Assembly: GCF_002575655.3 (NCBI RefSeq)
Contig: NC_053039.3
Span: forward strand, 47,121,290 to 47,185,289
Reading direction: 5' to 3'
Length of the DNA stretch: 64,000 nucleotides
Origin: Aegilops tauschii subsp. strangulata
Lineage: Eukaryota > Streptophyta > Magnoliopsida > Poales > Poaceae
The position numbers were made by a program, and so were the translations under genes. Shown piece after piece: positions 22,901 through 34,284 of this stretch; positions within the stretch are counted from its first letter, which is position 1; each line of letters begins with the position of its first letter. The notes under the pieces are model-generated. The model had not been told where the DNA came from. It did not search any database and saw only the letters and a list, made by a program, of their open reading frames with translations.

Positions 22901-23640
22901 ATAAACCCTAACAAAAAAATGAAGCCCTCCCACCGGCAAGGGCCGGGATCCACCGTGCCTCCATGGTCCTAATACCACAGGAGATGAGGTAGACTGGCAG
23001 CGGCGCCGGCGAGAGGCAAGAGAAATCCTAGCACGCTGGGTGCAGGGTACAACCAACCGCCATCGACTTTTGATGATTTTAAAATTTACTAGAATAATGT
23101 CCGTGCGTTGCAACGGGATATAGATATCCTAAATGTTAGCCCGAGATTTATCTGTCCATATTAATGTGATTAATGTGATTATGTAAATAAATATTTATTA
23201 AATCGTGTTTGTGATTTACCTTGTAGTTTGATGAGTAGTGAAATTGGTTCAGAAGGTAAGTAAATTAAGGTGATTAATTATTATATGGGGAAGGTGCGGA
23301 CAAAAAGCGTGGTGCGACAAAAAAGGCTAGACAAAGAATCGGTGGAGGGACGTGGGAAGAGGGGGAGAACCGATGGACGAAGCTTGTTGCTGGCAGGAAA
23401 AGGAATGCAACCCTTCTTCACTAATCTGTTTTTCTGCCCTCACCAACAATCGTTAAGGTGCCCATCTGATCTGAATCTGAATGTTGTCAATCCCAAGACG
23501 ATGATCTTAGCCATCGCACGACAGACTTATCATTAAACTGTGTAAACACAAAGGAATATTTATAACTTCTAAAAGTAATATAGTAGAGCTGGACGTGAAG
23601 CCCGCCCTACACGAGCTACACCCTATAACTATTTCATACA
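22901..23640. other. Unassigned sequence with a hairpin motif
   Basis: CCGTGCGTTGCAACGGG (about 23100-23116) is a short hairpin motif common near ends of plant dispersed elements, possibly Helitrons. I see neither a TC start nor a CTRR end, so no element is called. The open frame 23270-23536 has no recognisable product. Confidence 0.35.
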
Positions 23641-24669
23641 CCGTCCCTCATATTCCAACTCGCTTTTAATTGCATTTTCTGCAAAATGCATGAACATTCA
23701 TTTCAAAACACATGAACATTTTTTGAATCACATGACCTTTTTTAAATTATAAAATGTTTAACATGCAAACACATTTAGAATTACATGAACACATTTTTAA
23801 AAAGGGTGATATTTTTAATATGTGAACAATATTTCAATACATAAAATCTTTTTAAAATTATACAAACATTTTAAAATGCACGTACAGTTTTTAAAAAATT
23901 ACGTAAATATTTCTCAAAAGGCACCAACACATTTAAATTACACTACCATTTTTGTAAAGCATGCAGGCACTTTTTTAAATTATATAAGCACATTTTAGCA
24001 AAAAACAAATATGAACCACTAATTCCGTAGCATGCACGTATAGAACCTGAATCCACGTACACATACCGATTCTGTATCCAAGAAAAATAATTATCTGTAC
24101 CTTTTTTAGCACAAATACAAAAATCAGGTTATGTATTATACCTTCGATGCAAAAAAAAAAGGTTATGTATTATACCTTATGTGGTTGGTTTGTTTTTTAG
24201 GCATGCGTGGCGCAGAGTGGGTTAGCACTAATGCTGGCCGGGCTTATATCGCTACACTGGATAGTCGATCGATAGCTAGGCTTACTGCAGAAGAGATATA
24301 TCTCGCATTAAGCGAGATGGAAGAGGCTCTCGTGTAGTATCGGGCCGGTTTATTAGCACACGCACACTTAAAATCAGCAAAGAAATGGGGGAGCAACTAG
24401 TTGACTAGTGCTTCTTCGGAAGCTTCACAATGATCACTTGACGATGGGTTGAGAGCGTGTCACATGACGCATTCTTAACCGCCCCCATATGTCGTGCTCT
24501 GGGCACTCTCTCCGGATTTATTTATTTTCGTTTTGCCACACTTATTTTTTGTCTTTTTAAACTGTTTTTTTTTGACTTTTTGGTTTTTTACAGGTCTTCC
24601 TTAGTTTTTGGACAAAAAAAGTTTTGAAACAAATTTATTTTTTGCGCCAAAAAACAATTTTTTTGGCTC
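23641..24669. repeat. AT-rich degenerate repeat block
   Basis: From 23640 to 24010 the motif ACATGAACA(T)TTTTTAAAATT recurs irregularly. The remainder to 24669 is anonymous. This type of sequence occurs in Triticeae CACTA elements, but no transposase was found here. Confidence 0.45.
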
Positions 24670-25050
24670 CACGAGAGATACAGTTTTGCTTTCACTAGAG
24701 GCACAGTCGTGCCTCTCGGAAACAAAAAAAAAACGCGATTTTTGCTTTTTTTTCCTTCGCGAGAGGCACGGTCGTGCTTCTCGGAAACGGAAAAAACCGT
24801 GTTTTCTACTTTCTTTTCCTTCCGTGAGAGGCACGGTTGCGCTTTCGCGAGAGGCACGGCCGTGCCTCTCGGAAACAAAAAAAGGACGTTTTTGTTTATT
24901 TTTCCTTCCACGAGAGGCGCGGTTTTTCTTCCGCGAGTCCGAAACGAAAAAATACACGTTTTCTGTTTTTTTTCTTTAGCGAGAGGTACGATTTTGCTTA
25001 TGCGAGACGCGCGGTTGTGCTTATCGCGATGGGCATGCCCGTGCCTCTTT
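24670..25050. repeat. Palindromic GC-rich minisatellite
   Basis: Five to six units of about 65-75 bp contain variants of GCGAGAGGCACGGTCGTGC followed by CTCTCGGAAAC and a poly-A/T spacer. The unit at 24848-24871 is a perfect 24-bp palindrome. Apparent ORFs on both strands here are by-products of the repeat. Confidence 0.7.
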
Positions 25051-25594
25051 CAGAAAGGAAAAAGAAAATATGCTCCCAGTTCAGTTTTTACGTTCGGTTT
25101 TTTCGTCCGCTTATTTTCATGAACAAAAAATTTCGTCATAACCTATCAACATGGGATGTAATTTTGAATATCTCTATGCGGGGAATCCAATGGTAAAAGC
25201 GGTTCGAGATTTAGGCGCACGGTTGAAGAGATAAAACATTTTGAATAAACGGATGTACGAAAAAAGGGAAAACTCCCAATGCGCCACTTGTCACAACCTA
25301 AGAAGGTGAGAGTGATCTTTGAAAGAAGTACTCTATAATTACTGATTTCGAGAAATGGGGGGTAACCCAGGGACCGATCCCTGGTGTCCAGCATGATGTG
25401 CGGCGCTCCTAGCCTCTCAGCGGGCGCCCCTATTTAGGTCTTTAAGTGAGACAGAGGCGAAGCCTCGCATCTGGGGAACCCCAGATGGACCGGCCCAGCC
25501 GCGCGGAGGCCACGACTTGTTATTTTGTTATATATTTTCTATTTTCTATTATCATTTTTTTGTTTTTGTACTTTTTATTATACTTTAAAATATA
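25051..25594. other. Anonymous sequence
   Basis: No gene is seen. A moderately GC-rich patch at 25390-25520 (GGGCGCCCC, GGGGAACCCCAGATG, an imperfect hairpin) resembles CACTA-associated repeats of Triticeae. Confidence 0.35.
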
Positions 25595-27560
25595 TTAACA
25601 CTCTTCAAAAATGTATTTGAAAAATCTTAAGCAATTATTTGAAAAAAATATTGAATAAGTATTAAAAATATTGAACGAGTATTTGAAAAATGTTGAACAA
25701 ATATATGAAAAATGTTGAATAAGTATTAGAAACATTGAACAAGTATTTGAAAAAGGTTTAAGAAGTATATTAAAAAAATGTGAATGGGTATCTAAAAAAT
25801 ATTGCAAAATTATTTGAAAAATGTTGAATAAGTGTTGAATAAGTGTTACAAAATGTTGCGCGAGTATTTGAATAAGTATTAAAAATGTTGACCAAGTATT
25901 TGAAAAACATTGAAGAAGTATTAAAAATGTTGAAAGAGTACTGGGAAAATGTAAAACAAGTATTTGAAAAATATTGGATAAGTGTTCGTACAATGTTGAA
26001 CGTGCATACAAAAAATGGTGATCAATTATTAAAAAAATGTTTTTGACATATAGGAAAATGTGGAGTGAAAATGAAAACAAATATAAGAAAAACATAAATA
26101 AAAAATAAAGAATGGAGAAAAAAACTAAAAGAAACAAAGAAAATAAAAAAGTGAAAACCTAAAAAGAAACCAAATATACCCAAGAAAAAAGGAAATAAGA
26201 AAAAACGAGGAAACAAATGAAAAAAAAAAAGAAAAAATAGAAGAAAAAGGAAAGGAAACAAAAGAAACGAAAAAGAGGAGAAAAACCCCGAAGAAAAGCG
26301 AATTAAACAAAGCAAAAAACAAAAATACCTAGAAAAACCTATCAAGTAAGCAGCGCGATGGAATTTGACGTGAGAGTGGCTAGCAATGTACGCTTGCAAC
26401 TATGAGAACGTGGGATGACTCGCCTATATCATCGCTTTTTCTTATACATTTTCTCCTTTACGTGCGAGTAATGGGCCGGCCCGATTACTACAATGATTCA
26501 GCTAGGAATCCCTTCCACCTCGCTGAATGCGAGAAATAGTGTTCACTCCTCTCAGCTAACATCAGGTTCGTGCTTCGGTAGTTGGGCGTGAACTACTTGA
26601 GGCGAAAAGAGCTGGTTCTTCCTGTTTTAGTTTATTCCTTTTTTATTTTTTTTCTGTGTTTTTATTGTGTTTTATCTTTTCTTTCTTTTTCCGTTGCCTT
26701 TCTTCGGTTTTCTTCATATCATTGTTTTTAATTTTCTTTATTTTGTTCTTTGTTACTCTTCGATTGTTTTTCTTTTTTTTCAATGTTTTTCTTCAAATGC
26801 AAGATTAACGTTTTTTGAATACATGGTCAACATTTTTCAAATAGTTGAATAATATTGTTAAATACTTGTTCAATATTTTCTCAAATACTTGATTAATATT
26901 ATTGTATATATGATCAATTTTTTATTATTTTTAATACATAGTCAACATTTTTTCTATCCAAATTTAACATTTTTCGAATGCTTGATTAACATTTTTCAAA
27001 TAATTATTCAAAAAAATTCAAATGCTTGATTAATTTTACTATATACATTGTAAAGAAAATCATTATTTCTTAATAAATAGTCAACATTTTTCTATACAAA
27101 TTTAACATTTTCCAAATGCTTGATAAATATTTTCCATTACTTGTTCAATATTTTTTAAATGCTTCATTAACATTTTTATATACATGAAACATGTTTTGAT
27201 CATTTTATAATACACAGTCAACATTTGTTCTATACACATTTTAACATTTCAAAATGCTTGATTAATATTTGGCAAATTCGTGTCCAAGATTTTTCTTCAA
27301 ATGTTTGAATCCAATTTTTTATATACATGATCGAAAAGTTTTATTATTTTTTAATAAATGGTAAACAAGTTTTTTATACACATTTAACATTTTTTAGATG
27401 CATGATTATCATTTTTTCAAATACTTGTTCAAATGTTTTTCCGAATGTCTGATTAACGTTTTTTAATAGATGATCAAGTTGTTTTATATAAATTTTTTGT
27501 ATACACGTTAAACATTTTCTCTATACATATATAATATTTTCAAATGCTTGATCAACCTTT
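25595..27560. repeat. Mirror-image AT-rich module (probable CACTA-related)
   Basis: The array at 25600-26050 repeats TTGAATAAGTATTTGAAAAATG-like units. A purine-rich block (26050-26335) follows, then a GC-richer centre (about 26335-26620), a pyrimidine-rich block (26620-26800) and an array of the reverse motif CATTTTTCAAATACTTGATTAA (26800-27560). The two halves are approximate reverse complements in organisation. Long open frames on the minus strand at 26399-25595 are composition artefacts (Phe/Leu/Ser runs). Confidence 0.55.
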
Positions 27561-29150
27561 TTCTGCGCCGATTAGCACCTGGGATTGATTGTTGTGCTTC
27601 TTATGCTGCCCGATTGGTAGCTAAGATCGATCAATCAATTCGATCGCTAGGCAAGTGGGAAAAAAAGATTGAGATCGATCTATCGCTTGTATTGGCTCGT
27701 TGAGAAAAACTGAGGGCTTAACAAAAGAAATACGAACATGGATCGGTACCCTTTTTTGGGTAAGAAAGAAGATATAATTATTGTTTTTGTGAATTTTAAA
27801 AAATATTAACTGATATAAAAATTGTGCATGAATTCAAATAAACATTTACGTTTTAGAGAAAAAAAACATGAATTATAAAGGTATTTCATAAATTTTATAT
27901 AAATCAGTAAATTTATTCAAATGCTGAAAAGGAAAATTGAGGTATTAAAAGTGAAAAGGGAGATGAAAAATAAAAGTGAAAACTGGAATGAATCTGATGA
28001 TAATCTCTAAAGAAGAAAAACAAAAGCAAATAAAAATCGGTGGAATCAGGCTCATGCCCGAACCAACACAGTTGGGCAAGCTCATACCGAAGCAACGAGC
28101 GAAGAATAGTAGTTTTCCCCAAAGAGCCTAAATGCTATTTCTCGACCACTATGAGCCACAACATGTCTCACCTACAGCGCGGTGCTTGTGGACTGGCACA
28201 ATACTGAGCTGAGTGCAAGTTTTCTGATGGTCTTCTTTATCGGGGTTTTCAATGTTTTATATCCCCTTTGTTCGGGTTTTCTTAGGTTTTCCTCTGGTTT
28301 TCTTTCTTTTTCATTTTATCCTCTTCTGTTTATTTTTATTTTTTCATCAGTTTTATTTGTTTATTTTGGTTTTCAGCAGTTTCTATGAGGTTTTATTTTA
28401 TTTTATTCCTTTTCCTTTTATTGAACAAATTTTTATTTTTTTTCATACACATTTTATATTTTTGGTATTCAAAAGGAACATTTTTCTTATACACATTTAA
28501 AATTTGTTAAATACATGATTAATATATCATCATATATATTTTTTATGTTACTTTTTTTCGTACACATTATAGATTATTTTATACATCTGAACATTTTTTT
28601 ACATATGTTTATTATTTTTAAAATAGATGATTAACATTTTTGCAAACGCATGTTTGGAATACATTTTTAGAATAAGTGTGAAGAATTGATTACATGTTGA
28701 AATATTTCTTTGATTGATAAAAAAATCTAACTATACAAACCTTTTTATTAATATCACAAATATATTATGAAATGCTGAATATTTTTTTGATATGTGATGT
28801 GGTTTTTCTAATAGTAAGAGAAATATTTTTTAATATACGAACATTATTTTACAATGAATAAAATTTTACAAAAATTTCATGTACATATTTTTAAATGCAT
28901 GATTTTTGTAAATGTGGCGTGCCTTTTTTGAATAATATGAAACATTTTTTTGAACTATACGAAATTTACTTACATTGTATAATATTTTTCAATATGTCAC
29001 TTTTTTTGTAATGCATGATCATTTTTTAAAATTTCTGGTAAATCTTTAATGGTACAAACATTTTCTAAATTTTGAGCGAACATTTTTAAATGTGTGATGA
29101 GCACTTGAAAAAATATGCCAGAATATATTTTCGTAATTTATGTATTTAGT
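27561..29150. repeat. Second AT-rich module of the same type
   Basis: A purine-rich block (27890-28030), a GC-richer centre near 28050-28200 and a pyrimidine-rich block (28220-28440) lead into a long degenerate array of ACATTTTTTAAATACATGATTAA-like units to about 29130. There is no coding signal. Confidence 0.5.
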
Positions 29151-29282
29151 TTCATAATATAAACAGAAGTGAAGGAGAGAATATAATTAGGTTGATACTG
29201 GTAATAATTATGAGGACTAATTCTGATGAGATGGCATGTTGAAGTCGTGGTGACCATGCGTGATTTTGTTGATGTGAAAGGG

Positions 29283-29362
29283 CATCATGCATGAAAAAAA
29301 AAAAAGGCAGTGAGACGGTAAAGGGCGGCATGCATGTGAAAATAAGGCAGTCAGACGGTAAG
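29283..29362. repeat. Two-copy short direct repeat
   Basis: GGGC(A/G)(T/G)CATGCATG followed by GGCAGT(G/C)AGACGGTAA occurs twice, about 43 bp apart. Confidence 0.5.
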
Positions 29363-29407
29363 TTGATGACCTGGGTCATATGCATGATTCCTTTTGACGT
29401 GGATGCA

Positions 29408-29970
29408 TATGTTACTAGTCTATGTTACTATCTCTATAATGGGAAGTAACATAAGTATGGTGTCATGCAACTCATCATTTATTAGGTTATAGACACATTT
29501 TGTCTTGGTATGTGCTATGTTACTAGGAGGGTGCTTGGATACGTTTTAGTCTCATGACTAAAAGTAGTTGGACTAAAACTTGCTAGCCTCACCCATGCTT
29601 GGATCCAAATACTAAAGAGACTAAAATCAAGTTAATGAACATTTATTATCCTCCAAACCCTCCAATCCGGAACTCGCCTATGTTAAAAAAGAGGAGTTAA
29701 ATGAGGAGAGAGAGGACTAATCCACATTTTAGTAGGGGTACCCTGACTAAAAAATTTTAGTCTCAAGACTAGTTTTAGCCCCTCTTTAGTCATGGGTGCT
29801 TGGAACTTTAGCCTCTTAAAGAGACTATTTTTAGTCAGACTAAAATAAGTCTCTTGGATCCAAGCACCCTCTAGATGCCTCTCTTTCATCATTAATTACT
29901 TGCCATGTCATCTATTTTGTCTAGATAAGTGTGATGTTACCATCTATGTTACTCTCGCTGTGGTAGTCTT
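29408..29970. repeat. Possible host MITE carrying the nested MITE
   Basis: Sequences flanking 29527-29871 carry opposed ATGTTACT/AGTAACAT motifs (29410-29526; 29872-29975) and resemble a widespread small grass repeat. The ends are not resolved. Confidence 0.35.
29527..29871. mobile_element. MITE, 345 bp, with terminal inverted repeats
   Basis: Termini GAGGGTGCTTGGAT and ATCCAAGCACCCTC are a perfect 14-bp inverted pair, with further complementary TTTAGTC...GACTAAA sequence inside. Flanking TAG on both sides (29524-29526, 29872-29874) is a candidate 3-bp target duplication, which would fit a PIF/Harbinger-type MITE. It has no coding capacity. Confidence 0.8.
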
Positions 29971-29999
29971 AGGTAATAGTTAGCGGGTTAGAGTACAAC

Positions 30000-30298
30000 A
30001 ATTTAAGGATAAATGATTCCCTATTCAATATCAAAAAATTAATTAAAATATCGTAGTTCACCGTACGGTTTCATGACAACTAGCGTTGCGCTGCTGTGCC
30101 ATTTGGAATGGTATCATTGTGTCATCATTCATTGATCAGAACAAAAAGCAACGACTTAAGAATAAATGACTTCTTGTTTAATATCAAAAGTATTTTAAAA
30201 ATTGTAGTCCTACTGTGCGGTTTCACAAAAACATGTGCCTTTTGGAATGGCAGCATGTGTGTGATCAACCATAATCATTGCTCAGAACAAAAAGATAC
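30000..30298. repeat. Two-unit tandem duplication of about 150 bp
   Basis: Unit 1 (about 30000-30152) and unit 2 (30153-30298) share TAAATGA(T/C)T, AATATCAAAA, CGGTTTCA, TTTGGAATGG and CAGAACAAAAAG in the same order. They are clearly diverged. Confidence 0.6.
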
Positions 30299-31554
30299 AG
30301 CTACCATATGGTTTTTAACAATAACAAGAAGAAAAGACTATCACATGGTCTAGTACTAATACATATATTCCCCGCCAAAAAAACACAAATAGTCTTACAT
30401 ACGTATGAGGTTTTGTGGTAATCTTATATGCAGATATTGGCAACAATTAATATAGATTGGAGGAAGTATTATTTAATTTAATTTTGAAACAACAAGAAGT
30501 ACATGCATATGCGCTACCCTATGTAGATTGGTGGTACGTACTACATCATGGCGTCATCCATATTCAAGTGGGAGGTGAGGTGACAGCCTGGTAGATACTA
30601 AGTCAGTAGCCCTATTTTACAAATGTTTTCCCCTCTTGATGATCTACTTAACAACGATTTATGTCCCTGTTGTTGATCTACTTAAGTTTTCCTATGGATT
30701 TCTAACAGCCTATCACGTGAAAGCAGGTCAACTCACCGGTGCGATTACGATAAACCCATAAAACATACTACTACGTAAGTGTTTTTATGTATTTTTGGCC
30801 ATTTTTGACAGCTCAACTTTAGTTGATACTACAAGTAGTGCCACCCGTACGAAGCTTTCATGTCCATTAAATATTGACTGCTGGAGGTCAAGGTCTTCGT
30901 CTGGTAGAGTTTGCCGTGGTCTTGTCGCCATTGCGACCCGCTCCGGTCGGCGTTTGCTCCGTCGCCATGCGGCTGCTGGTTAGCCTCCGGTTTGATTACC
31001 ATTTTGGTTAGGTTGGTTAATTTTATTGAAATGAAACGGACAAGAGGGCCAACGTGCACTTATTTTGTATGGCTGGCTTTGTATACATACAAAATCTAAC
31101 GACAAATGATTCTGTGATAACTTTTCGAAAGAGAAAAGAAGGACTTGCAAGGAGAGTGGCGCCTACAATATTATTTCCCTGGCTAGCTTCTCCCCTCGTG
31201 CACTCTAGTCCAAACCAATGGCGGCTGGGTCGTGGTCGTCTGGCATTACAAAAGAAAAGAGATATGGTGGCTGCCATTCTGCCAAGGCAGGGCGGATGGA
31301 CTTGCAACTTTGGGCGAGAGTTTTTTTACGACAGTATACTCATCCATATAAACACATGCACGTAGACGGATGGAGTTGCAACTTTGGTGCGAGAGTTAAG
31401 TGTGACATTTCGATGCACTGGACACTTGTTGTGTCATGTACCAGCGCACGTCGCTCAGGCTTTTCCTTTTAGAGTACGTACCTTTTTGAGTAGTTTGTAT
31501 TGTTTACCACATGTGTCACATAGTTTTAGAGTACGTACCTTTGCTTTATAGAAG
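30299..31554. other. No gene recognised
   Basis: Only short repeats are visible: CGGATGGA(C/G)TTGCAACTTTG at 31291 and 31368, and TTTTAGAGTACGTACCTTT at about 31449 and 31523. The open frames (30795-30983, 31054-31365) have no family resemblance. Confidence 0.4.
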
Positions 31555-32110
31555 AAAGGCGAAATCCCGGCCCGGGGTATTCCGAAGGTGTAACCTAGGC
31601 AACGAAAAAGGGGCCCGACACTTCAACTAAAGGAGCAACCTATTGGTTCAGCAAACCCCGACCTAGTGTCACACGTTCTCCAAGTCCGAAGGGATCCAGT
31701 GCCCAACTACCGACTCGTCCGAGAATTGCGGTATCGGAGCCGAGCCAAGAATAGCCGTTAGTGGATACCTACCACTTTTCACAGGTCAGAGAGGCCCTCA
31801 AGAAAATATGTTCACAGGGCCAGAAAGACTCAGTCATAGGAATTTAGACCACCTACACGCTGGTAAATGAAACCCACCTCAACCGGATCTACCGAATGAA
31901 GAAGGCCGCCCCGTCGAAATAATTAACACGCTAAAAGGGCCACCGGCTTTCCCCCGAAAAGGGGAGATCCGCTGCTTACTGCTCATGAAAACATCCGACC
32001 TTATGGTCAAGTCATCCGCCTACCTTTCTGATCTCATTCATTTTTCGACCGCATAAAAAGTCATGAGATCAAAAAAAGAAATCTGAGAATGTAGTTACAG
32101 ATGTCAAAAA
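31555..32110. other. Candidate organelle-derived (mitochondrial-like) segment
   Basis: This stretch of about 555 bp has balanced base composition, no low-complexity sequence and phrases such as CCCGGCCCGGGGTATTCCG and CGAGCCAAGAATAGCCG. The style is that of plant mitochondrial spacer DNA and unlike its AT-rich surroundings. I recognise no gene, so the call rests on composition alone. Confidence 0.3.
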
Positions 32111-32600
32111 AGTCAATATCTCGTTCTCTTGTTTGAAATCATGAATTGGATGATGTGCGTTTCATCAACTATGAACATATTGCATTTTTTGCTATGCAAA
32201 TTCGAAGTCCAATTACAAGAATCCCTACTCGTTGAGAACAACAAGCTAAAGAAGAAACAACACTCCAAACACCTAGAAAAGGAAACGGCTAATGTCTCAC
32301 AAATCTATCTAGCGCTCCTGCACCCGCCTTCTTCCAGTCATGCTATTCACTGAAGATAAGCCGACACTTTAACGTAAAATAAGAAGATTTCCTCCATATT
32401 AGAACCACATTTCCTTTTATTATTTGAGTATTTTTTATATATAAACAAAAGGTATTCCTTCGTCCTCGCAAAAAATGATTTGTGCTTTGCCAACTAAGGT
32501 TAAGTCCCATTCCTGCCAACTAGAAAGTTAGTAATGAAGTAATAATCAGTAAATGACAAGCAGTCTTGCTTGGATGAAAAAAAGAGTTAAAAGGGGACTC
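32111..32600. other. No gene recognised
   Basis: A 74-codon frame (32129-32353, with a Lys-rich NNKLKKKQHSKHLEK stretch) is open but resembles nothing I know. The rest is AT-rich. Confidence 0.35.
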
Positions 32601-33288
32601 ATTTTACTTGATTCGTTTTGTTGCACCCGCACTACTCCTTAATTTGTTTTTCATCTTTGTTTTCCATAAATGTAAGAAGCCACGTCACCCACTTATGGAC
32701 CTGCCTGCCAGCATCCACGTCAGCAGTACAATGGGCCCACATGCCAGAATCGTTCACCGGTCAAACAACACATCATCACCGAAAAACAATGCTTGGTCCC
32801 ACATGTAAGCAGCCATGTCAGCATCTCTGGGCCCATATGCCAGCAGTGTTGACTAGTCGAAACTGACGCCGAGTTATTACTAACGGGAGCGTCGGCGATA
32901 AAACCCACGGCGGACCCACATGGAAGCAGCCACATCAGCGACTGCTAGCTCCACTTGTCAGAATCTTTGACTGGTCAAACCCGCAGACCGATCACAGTTG
33001 ATAGATTATCGTCACCAAAATGATCTTAGGCGACAGATTGGCCTATCATAGGTGACATTCTAGTCCATCACCGAAGATGGCCATCGGTGACAATTTTGGG
33101 TTCGTCACCTAAGACACGATATTGCGTGGCGGAGGAAGTGGTACCATATAGATTTTATTTTCTTATGACAGTGCTTCAGTGACGGTGGGGGTGACGCCCC
33201 GAAAATGTCACCATGGTATTTTCCATGACGAAAAACTTTTTTTCGTGACACAAGTGAAACGTCGCAAAATAGAGCAAATTTTGTAGTG
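32601..33288. mobile_element. Right end of a CACTA-type transposon
   Basis: The block ends at 33288 with ...TTTTGTAGTG, the reverse complement of CACTACAAAA, the classic CACTA terminus. Inside lie subterminal GTCACC/GGTGAC motifs in both orientations (33010-33245). Further in are three diverged units with GTCAGCA, GGGCCCA(C/T)ATG and TCAAAC (about 32716, 32817, 32934). No matching left terminus was found, and no transposase. Confidence 0.6.
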
Positions 33289-34284
33289 CATGGATTGGGT
33301 CGGGTAACCCTTGCAATGAGGCTGATCACGACTTCTTGTATGCCTCCACAATCATCACAATTGGCAATGGTGCTCGCACACTCTTCTAGGACACCCCCTG
33401 GGTGATGGGACGGAAGCCCAAAGACATTGCACCATTAATCTTTAAGGTGTCCAAGAGGAAAAACTGGAAAATTAGGCAAGCCTTGAAGCACGACATTTGG
33501 TTATCTAAAGTAAACATGTCCGCCAACTTCACCATCATGCACTTCAGGTAGTTTCTAGAGCTTTGGGCTACTCTGCATGATTTTCAGCTTCATGAAGACA
33601 TGGAGGACGACATCACTTGGAAGCACACCACTAGTGGCCTTTACTCGGCGATGTCCTCGTACAAAATCCAGTTAATGGGCTTGACACGGGCCCTCATGTT
33701 ATGCACGGTTTGGAAGGTCTAGGCACTACGTAGGGTCAAATTCTTCGCTTGGTTAGCTATGCAAAATTGAGTGTGGTCTACGGATAGGTTGGCTAAGAGG
33801 GCGTGGCCGAACTGTGCCTTTGCCCTCTCTGTAAGAAAGTGTTGGAATCAGTGGATCACCTTCTATTCAAGTGCAGGTTCACAGTCAAGATTTGGGGTAT
33901 GATCAAGGATTGGCTACAGTTAGAACACATTGATTCTTTCACATGGCTCCACCTATGTGGTCCACCAAGGATTGGTGGATTGGGTTCTCCGACGCTTCCG
34001 TTCCTAACAGGAAGGCCATGGCCTCTCTTGCAATGTTAACCTCATGGGCCATTTGGAACGAGCGGAATGCTCGTGTCTTTGGCCACAAATGCACGCCACC
34101 AATGGTTATTCTTTAGGATATCAAGAAGGACAACGGCTCTATGGGTGGCCGCAGGTGCAAACAAAGTTGGGTTTAATCATGTCGTGAGAGTAATTGCCTT
34201 TTGTATCTTGGGGTGTTGTAACACAAACAAACTCTATTCTCCTTTTAATTAATATATGAAATCTTTTGCCCTCGTTTAAAAAAA
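33289..34284 (+). pseudogene. LINE (L1-type) ORF2 C-terminal fragment with poly-A
   Basis: Translation shows DITWKHTTSGLYSAMSSYK, then RVKFFAWLAMQN and DRLAKR, then CPLCKKVLESVDHLLFKC, which together form the zf-RVT domain at the end of plant LINE ORF2. Stops occur at about 33549, 33721 and 33769 and there are frame changes. The 3' end shows the plant LINE style TTTTGCCCTCGTTTAAAAAAA, with the A-run at 34278-34284. The 5' part is absent: the fragment abuts the CACTA terminus. Confidence 0.75.

Noticed and set aside
23090..23120. Helitron end
   Set aside because: Only the internal hairpin motif is present. The 5' TC and 3' CTRR ends could not be identified.
24670..25050. CRISPR-like look of palindromic repeats with spacers
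   Set aside because: Units are degenerate, the spacers are simple A/T tracts and the context is a plant nuclear genome.
24588..25196. Overlapping ORFs on both strands in the palindromic minisatellite
   Set aside because: Repeat-driven peptides with shared ARG/SRE motifs in all frames; not a gene.
25595..26399. Long minus-strand ORFs (180 and 125 codons) rich in Phe, Leu and Ser
   Set aside because: They are translations of AT-rich tandem arrays and a purine-rich block. There is no domain and composition explains the openness.
30823..30840. CACTA left terminus at ACTACAAGTAGTG
   Set aside because: It does not match the 33288 terminus beyond a few bases and lacks a CAT target duplication.
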